Positions 57,951 through 64,000 of a stretch of DNA of 64,000 nt are shown here, in pieces (the first letter of the stretch is position 1; every line of letters starts with the position of its first letter). Below the pieces are notes generated by a model. The model was not told the origin of the DNA. It made no database searches and was given only the letters and a program-made list of their open reading frames with translations. Origin of the DNA: Gnetum montanum (taxonomy: Eukaryota; Streptophyta; Gnetopsida; Gnetales; Gnetaceae); contig MNCI01018063.1 of the NCBI GenBank assembly GCA_015680685.1, positions 2,724 to 66,723 of the forward strand, given 5' to 3'. The position numbers and the translations under genes are program-made.

Positions 57951-58305
57951 AGACCGGCCGCGTCTCTCGGCTGCCTGCCATCGTTGCAGGTTTTCTAGGC
58001 GCCCTGGGTGGAGTCTTTCTTGACAGGAAATTTTGTCTGGGCNCCTGCCATCGTTGCAGGTTTTTTGGGCGCCCTGGGTGGAGTCTTTCTTGACAGGAAA
58101 TTTTGTCTGGGCACCCTGGGTGGAGTCTTTCCTGACGGGAAATTTTGGTCTTGGGGGTGGGTGGTCTTTTTGGCTGCCGATTGTTCTTGGTGGGGATTTC
58201 CCTGTCCGGTGGGGCCAGCAGCCCTGGCCCACGCTGTACCGATGTATAGCTTCTCCTTTTTTCCTTTTTGATAATTAATATAGCCTGACCTTTTTCAAAA
58301 AAAAA
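57951..58305 (+). other. LINE-C 3' UTR with tandem duplication
   Basis: A 70-base unit (57974-58043) is followed by a near-identical copy (58044 to about 58112) and a partial third copy (ccctgggtggagtctttcct, 58114 onwards). The junction of units 1 and 2 holds a single N at 58043, so at least that copy may be an assembly effect. The conserved tail gcccacgctgtaccgatgta and poly(A) follow. Confidence 0.7.
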
Positions 58306-58334
58306 TATTATTTTCTTTTATCAATATTTCAAAT

Positions 58335-58412
58335 ATGAATAACTTGGCTTTTGAAACTAAAACTAGACAATAGGATTTTTAGGCCAAGACTCTTACCACT
58401 ATGCTAATACCT
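58335..58412 (-). repeat. SINE-like tRNA-related head, reverse
   Basis: On the minus strand, TTAGCATAGTGGTAAGAGTC (A-box-like) and CTAGTTTTAGTTTC (decayed B box) have the spacing of a tRNA-derived SINE, closely resembling the head at 43718. Confidence 0.45.
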
Positions 58413-58509
58413 CATTATTTTTTCAAACTCGTTTGAAGCTTAAGTATCATTGAGATCATCATTTCTTATTTTTTTAATTATTTATTATATTTTTATATTA
58501 ATATTTATT

Positions 58510-59830
58510 TTTATCAACAATAGCTAAGTTGGAGTTAAACAAGGTTGCGGTTTTTTCCATATCCTTTTTGGCATATTTGTAGATGAATTGGAGGAATGGA
58601 TGCAAAATGCCTCTCATCATGGTATGTTAGTGAATGGTTTATTTTTGAACATCTTTGTCTTTGTAGATGGTGTGGCCTTGATGAAAAAATAAATTATAAG
58701 ATTAAATTATATACTTCAAATTCTCCATGACTACTACAACCATTCTAGTATGAAAGTTAATATCGATAAGACTAAAATTCTAGTTTGTGGTACTAGAAAC
58801 AAAAATTACAATTTTTCCTTCGAGAAAACATATTTAATATATGTGAATCTTATAAATATTTGGGAGTTAAATTTTCCAGTAATTATAGTTGAAATACCCT
58901 TATTGCTCAAAGAAGTTCAAGTCGCATGTAAGCTCTATTTGCTCTAAGAAATAATTGAAGCAAACTTTTTGCACTCTTGTCTAACATGTATTATTATATG
59001 GGTGTATTACTTGGGGGCCTTCTCTTTCCACACATAATTAAAAAAAATTAAAGGATGTTCAAAAATAGTTTATACATGAATTTCAAGTGAAAATGGAGAC
59101 TTCTCATTATATCTTACTATGAGAAGCAGATTTGCTTCCTCTGAAAGTTGAAGCCCTTTGTCAGTTTATTACTTATACTTAAAAGTTAAGTCACATGGAG
59201 GAAGTTAATTATGCTAAGGAGATAATGAATACTACTCAAGAAAATGGATGGTTGCATCAAGGAAAATTGTAGCTTCGATCATGGAATATTGTAATAGAGG
59301 ATCTTCCTTTAAATAAAAGGCTCTTTTGAAAAACTATAAAAGAAAAAGTCTTGGCTAAAGTTTGGTTGAATGCATAAGGGAACACGCATTTTAATTTACA
59401 TTTTTAAATAAGTTTTGTTATCTAGTACTCAAGAGTATCTATTCTCAAGTATTCCTATTCATTTAAGGGATCAAATTGCTAGAGCAAAAATGAGCTCTCA
59501 TTATCTCTTTATTGAGACAAGTTGTTGGATCAATTTACCAAGAGAAGAGCATATTTGCGAACTATGCTAATAAAGCATAGATGATGAAGAACACATTTTT
59601 TTATTTTGTCTATCTTTGGCTCACATTTGATTGAATTATACTATTAATTGTAATCTACTGATTACTTTCTTTCAAATTGACCCTATCTACTCAGGGCATT
59701 ACATCAATAATATTTTCAACTCTTCAAAAATATGTTAAAGCTTTGTATCCATCCAACAAATCCTTTGTAATTTCCTTGATATAATAAGAATTTCCTGTTT
59801 GTAGTTTCTATTTATCCAAATTATTATTAT
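58510..59830 (+). pseudogene. LINE-G: decayed AT-rich LINE, 3' half
   Basis: Pieces of RT palm and thumb: LSWS-TRLRFFPYPFW, then FLNIFVFVDGVALMKK near 58645-58690 (active site, usually FADD, now FVDG), MKVNIDKTKILVCGT at 58750, and YKYLGVKF near 58850. The zf-RVT tail reads PREEHICELC...IDDEEHIFLFC near 59540-59610. No 5' half is visible. LINE-D lies immediately to the right. Confidence 0.65.
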
Positions 59831-59857
59831 TTATTTAATTCTATTAATTAAATTTTA

Positions 59858-60085
59858 TTTTTTTGGAAAAAATTGAGCCAATTGTATTCCCAAAAAGAAT
59901 GCTATACATTAGTACAGTGTAGGCCAGAGTTGCTGGCCCCACACTGACCGTGGACTCGAACCCTGGGTCCCCCATGAGTCACAACCGCCGCATAGCAGTG
60001 CCGCACACGAACACCCCCCATCCCAGACCCTCAACCCAAGATTCAAACCAAACCAGGCCTCCCCCCCCCCCCCCTCCTCCCCATG
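59858..60085 (-). other. LINE-D 3' UTR with G-quadruplex pattern
   Basis: The sense strand has GGG-TTGA-GGG-TCT-GGG-AT-GGGGGG (plus-strand 60014-60037), a canonical G4 pattern at the position matching LINE-B. A C-run on the plus strand (about 60060-60075) is a long sense-strand G-run. The conserved tail and poly(A) follow. Confidence 0.65.
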
Positions 60086-61200
60086 TTAGGGGCTTTTGGA
60101 AGGGTTTTGGTTGGAGTCCCTACTCTCCTCGGAGGTTTGAAATCTCAGAACCGATCCTCCAGGGCCTGTCGCCAAGTGACGTCTATTCTCCTTAATTAGC
60201 TGGGCAATGCCTATCATGTGGTCCTTGATAACATTCTTGATCCATTGTAGCATCTGGCTGTATGATTGTGGAGGCAGTGGAGGCAGCGGTAAATTGTCAA
60301 GAAGCTGCCCCCCCCCCACCGTGTTGTCTTGGAGTTCGTCGTCTGCATGCCGCACGTCGCTCTGCAGGGCCTGTCCCAGCTCGTCCCATGTGGCATCCAT
60401 ATCTTAAGCATCCCAAGGGTGCATATTCGTGGTCCCGTCTGAGGTCGCGGCACCCCCCATCAATGAGCCATGTTCCTGTCGCATCCTTTGATACACCTGC
60501 GGTGGTTGAGGCTATGGCTGAAGTAGCAAGATCTGGGTTCCAGCCTGCCATAGGGCATGGATTACCCCAGGGTGTCTTCCAGGGCGTCGTCATTGCAAAG
60601 AATTCCAGAGGAAGTGGGGGAGGTTGACGGGAGTCCCAATGCACATGCTCTGTAGGAACATGAAATGTACCCCACTGAGCTTGTGATGCGAGCCCAACTG
60701 AATGAAGCAACTCTCCACCAGCGTAGCTGCAGTATGCCAAGTGGGTGGGAGGGCCATCCCTCAAATGTGGCTACTGGCAGTCCGGGGAATAGGATCTCGA
60801 AAGAAATCAACCGCCGTGGCTTGGGACCACGTGACTGGGGGGATCCGGTCCCCTGCGGCAGGGGCACCAATCGTCGCAGCCAAGGCTTCCATGGTCACCA
60901 GAATCTGGCGCCCACGGAACACGGTGATCTCCCCATTCCAGCTCGTTTAAAACGACATCATGTCCAACTCCAGGTCTGCCGCAATGTGTTGTAGAACATT
61001 TGTCCAGCCCATCCGCGTAACCCAGTGCCAGATCTCTGGTTGATTTTGGATGTCGAATACGGGCAGCTCAAGGTAAGCACGCGTACCCATAACCTCAGTA
61101 ATTTCGCTCCATATTCTGCAGAGCTTGTAAGCCAGTGCGGCAGGTGGGGGAAGATCGGTCCCTTTAAAAACCTAATCATTTTAGGTATGCTAGAGGATCC
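60086..61200 (-). pseudogene. LINE-D ORF2 C-terminal extension (plant transposon-like domain)
   Basis: Stays in the same reading frame as the preceding zf-RVT block, with a few stops but no frameshift. Blocks: AYLELPVFDIQNQPEIWHWVT, DLELDMMSF, SWNGEITVFRGRQILVTMEALAATIGAPAAGDRIP, ATAVDFFRDPIPRTASSH, FIQLGSHHKLSGVHFMFLQS, TPVNLPHFLWNSLQ, a Gly/Pro/Gln-rich linker, then MLQWIKNVIKDHMIGIAQLIKENRR and the end NQNPSKSP. The first 220 residues look like the PF20167-type plant transposon domain. The last helix matches the end of the short C-terminus in LINE-A and LINE-C, so the domain lies between zf-RVT and a shared tail. Confidence 0.75.
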
Positions 61201-64000
61201 ACAATGCAGCGAGCATCCTGGAATTACCAGAGTAGTTGATTGGGGGGAGGCCGGCCATATGCCAGAATTGTTGGGCCACGTGGCATTCATGCAAGAAGTG
61301 GGGGAGCGTCTCCGTGTACTGATTACACATCGGGCAGATGGTATCGATGGTCATGCCATGTGCCCTCAGCTGCTCATGGATGGAGAGCGCTTGGTGTAGG
61401 ATCAGCCACCCAAAGGCCTTGATTTTTTCTAGTAAGTGGCCTTTCCACAACCTCATCCATTGGGAGTCCGCCAGGAAGTGACACTGGATTATCTGCCAAG
61501 GATGCAAGGTGACCTCATTTTCTTGTGTGAGCGTGTTGACGTGGGCATAGAGTTGACACCACACTAGGGAGTCCAACCTAGCAGCCACCCAGGAACAATA
61601 TTTACTCCATAGGATCTGCACCCACTGGAGGGGGTCGCCCAGCGTCGGGGAGAATCGATGAAGAAGCCGCTACCTATCCATTTTAGCTTTCACTGCAAAC
61701 GGAGAAATGCCGACACCCCCTGCCAAACGGGGGTGAGCAGTCTTTTCCTAGGAAACCAGATGTAGTTTCGATCCACCGTTGTCCCCTAACCAGATAAAAT
61801 CCTGAATTATCACGTCAATTTTCTGACTGACTCCGGATGGTGGTGTGGCAATGGAAGCTGCGTATCTTGCCATGGCGGCCAACATAATTTTCCCTTTCCG
61901 AGACAAAAACCTGTTTTCCCAGTGTGTCATGCACTTTTGGAGTTTCATGATGAGCGCTTCCTAGGTTTGTTGTATGTGCCAATTGTGTATGGGGATGCCC
62001 AGGTACGTGTCCTCCACTCCTCCCAATAGAATCCCCAAAATATGAATGACCTTGTAGCGGACACTAGGATGGGTGTGGTTGATGTAGATCGTGGACTTAC
62101 CTAGGTTGGGGGTCATCCCCACTTCCTACTTCATCCTATCCAGCGCCCTCAGAAGAGCCCGGGCCTGTGGAATGGTGGATCTGGTAAACATCATCGTGTC
62201 ATTCACATAGTGGGCAGTTAAGCATTGGATGTCGTGAATGTTCAGATCCTAGATGCCTTCCTCTGCACAGTAGGTTTGCATGAGGTCCATCACTAGGAGG
62301 AAGAGGAGTGGGGAGAGAGGATTCCCTTGTCTAAGCCCACAGCCTGTCCCCTGGAACCCCCACAGGTGCTCGTCAATATCTAGCGAGTACCGTCCGCCCT
62401 TCTGAAGCTGCAGGCACAAATCCACGAATGGTTTGGTAAATCCTTTTTCCTATAGCACTGTCCTAAGGGCTGCCCAGCTTACGGAGTCGTAGGCTTTAGC
62501 AATGTCTAGTTTGATGCAGAGCCCGAGGAATTTGGCAGCTTTTAGGATGTGTTGGATTTCCTATAGAAGCAACACCTAATTCTGGATATGATGACCTTTA
62601 ACGAACCCTGCCTAGTTTTGTCCCACAAGTCTTGGCATGAGGGGCCTCATTCTGGCAACCAGCATCCATTAGAAGAGCCGTAGGAGTGAATTACAGATGC
62701 CAATGGGATGGAAGTGCCTTGGGGATGTGGGGTTAACCATCTTCGGGAGCAGGACCACTCGGGAGTAGTTAATTTCCTTGTGGACTTGTTTCCATGTGAG
62801 CATACAGTTGAAGGCGTCAAGTAGATTAGGTCCCATTAAGTCTTTGAACATGCAAAAAAATTTGATGGGCCACCCATCTGGCTTAGGGGCTTTTTCGGTT
62901 GGCATGGCCTGCAGCGCAATGTGAAGTTTGGCACGGGAGAAGGGTTGCATGAGGTGCTAGTTGTTTGAAGTAGTGAGGGTCTGTGGGATAGTGACTGAGA
63001 TGGGATCTGTGGGTTGCCATTGCCAAATCTATTGCTAGTATTTTAACAGGGTTTCTGGGCCAGATGATGGATGTGGCTATTCTCCATGACTGAGGCCTTG
63101 AAGCATTCGATGCAATTGATGGCGGGTTCCTCGATGTGCCTTCGCCGCGGCGAAGAAGAATTTCGTGTGATGGTCACTGGCCTAGAGCCAATTGATACGA
63201 GCTCGTTGGTGCCAGTATTCTTCCTCCTCGTGCGCTAAGATCTGTAGCTCGGCAAGGAGGGTGAGTTCCTCCTGGGCAAGATCGACACCATGCTCTTGTT
63301 GGCCTTGGATGTGCTGGAGTTGGGATTGTAGTTGAGAGCAATATCCTTTGAAGCTGTACTTGTCTACCATGGTGAGGGCCTTGATCTGGCTTCTGAGGGT
63401 TCGGAGTCCGTGTTTGAGAAAGTCACATGGCTCCTTCCTGTTGTTGTACCTTTGCCAGATAGACTAGACCAGGTTCCCCAACTAGGGTTTGTTTAGCCAG
63501 GTGCGTTCAAATCTGAATGGGCGTGGGGCCCTGGACATGGCTGTCTCAAGGTGACAGATGATGGGTCAGTGATCCAAGGCCACCCAGTCCTGGCCGTAAG
63601 CATGGACTTCTCAATCTAACAAAAGCTCGGTGCTAATCCACACCCGGTCAATACAGGATTGCACCTTGGCCATGCCCTGCCTTCTATTGCTCTAGGTGTA
63701 CCTGCAGCTGGAAATCTCTAGGTCAGTGACGCAAGTGCGTTGTAATAGTGCCAGGCACTCGAAAGTCCCTTGGGGCTCCAAAACGAAACCCCCTATCTTC
63801 TCCCAACTGTAGAGCCATTGATTAAAGTCCCCTATGAGGAGCCAGCGGAAACCTCGGGGAACCAGCCCCGCAACCTGGAAGAGTTCCCTGATGCGGTCCT
63901 GCCACACCTGGGCCCTATAGACGTTGGTGACCCAGATGTCTAGGCCTTGTAGGTGCACTGTAATGCACTAGTCAGATGCATCCAGTAAAGACAAGTCCTC
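61201..64000 (-). pseudogene. LINE-D ORF2: endonuclease-RT-zf-RVT, partial
   Basis: Right to left: endonuclease motifs WVTNVYRAQ, LLIGDFNQW, CRYT-TAG-SNRRQG, SCIDRVW and LDH then TAG (63550-63958). A coiled-coil linker has EEEEYWHQRARI. RT follows: EKAPKPDGWPIKFF near 62880, KLDIAKAYDSVSW near 62500, GLRQGNPLS near 62330 and an active site Y-V-N-D in place of Y/F-A-D-D near 62200, so catalysis is lost. After LGIPIHNWH and GKIMLAAMARYAAS comes zf-RVT CPMCNQYTETLPHFLHECHV near 61290-61350. Stops are mostly TAG. Confidence 0.85.

Larger units (their letters stand above)
53860..58305 (+). mobile_element. LINE-C: GC-rich LINE truncated within ORF1
   Basis: Plus-strand sister of LINE-A. Homology starts abruptly at catgtggacctaggggagg, inside ORF1, and ends with poly(A) at 58297-58305. 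I could not find a clear target-site duplication. It contains a run of 812 N (56950-57761), within the RT/zf-RVT interval by comparison with LINE-A. Inactive through truncation, stops and small deletions. Confidence 0.85.
59858..64000 (-). mobile_element. LINE-D: GC-rich LINE, runs off the window
   Basis: The minus-strand 3' end is on the left (poly-T at 59858-59864). ORF2 begins beyond 64000. It belongs with LINE-B because of the shared C-terminal extension. The right duplication is outside the window, so the TSD cannot be checked. Confidence 0.85.

Noticed and set aside
56676-58232. Long frames of 320-518 codons across the N run
   Set aside because: They are open only because N cannot encode a stop.

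Overview
This is a stretch of plant nuclear genome made almost entirely of retrotransposons in different states of decay. I find no host gene, tRNA, rRNA, bacterial feature or CRISPR array. Two lineages fix the kingdom. The LTR elements are Athila-like Ty3/gypsy, with primer-binding sites resembling the complement of plant tRNA-Asp. The LINEs are plant L1 type, with a DUF4283-like ORF1 and a zf-RVT tail. The density of old, nested, unpurged insertions suggests a large seed-plant genome, possibly a gymnosperm; the species is an inference I cannot settle.

Layout. (1) 140-1075: decayed minus-strand LTR. (2) 1598-37381: a nested stack whose boundaries can be read from target-site duplications (TSDs). 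The oldest member is E2 (8821-37376, plus strand). E1 (1603-8819, TSD TTGAC) landed on the first bases of the E2 5' LTR. E3 (14535-27708, minus strand, TSD CCAAC) landed in the E2 RNase H/tether region. LINE-A (29485-34723, minus strand, 14-bp TSD) landed in the E2 3' noncoding region. (3) 37377-44915: AT-rich sequence with a non-repeat-looking island (about 38990-41290), two decayed AT-rich LINE pieces and a SINE-like repeat. (4) 44916-45770: solo LTR with TSD ATTAT. (5) 45938-64000: GC-rich LINE-B, LINE-C and LINE-D among decayed AT-rich LINE-F and LINE-G.

How the parts relate. E1, E2 and E3 share a gag-protease plan, a variant zinc knuckle, the primer site, the polypurine tract and a 3' noncoding region with a small hairpin present in one, three and two copies. 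E1 has lost all of RT, RNase H and integrase. E3 carries an extra third ORF preceded by what looks like a second copy of its own LTR promoter array plus an intron. The GC-rich LINEs fall into two sister groups. LINE-A and LINE-C end soon after the zf-RVT domain. LINE-B and LINE-D have an in-frame extension of about 370 residues that resembles the plant transposon-associated domain also seen in E3 ORF3. Every reading frame carries stops or frameshifts, so nothing here looks fully autonomous.
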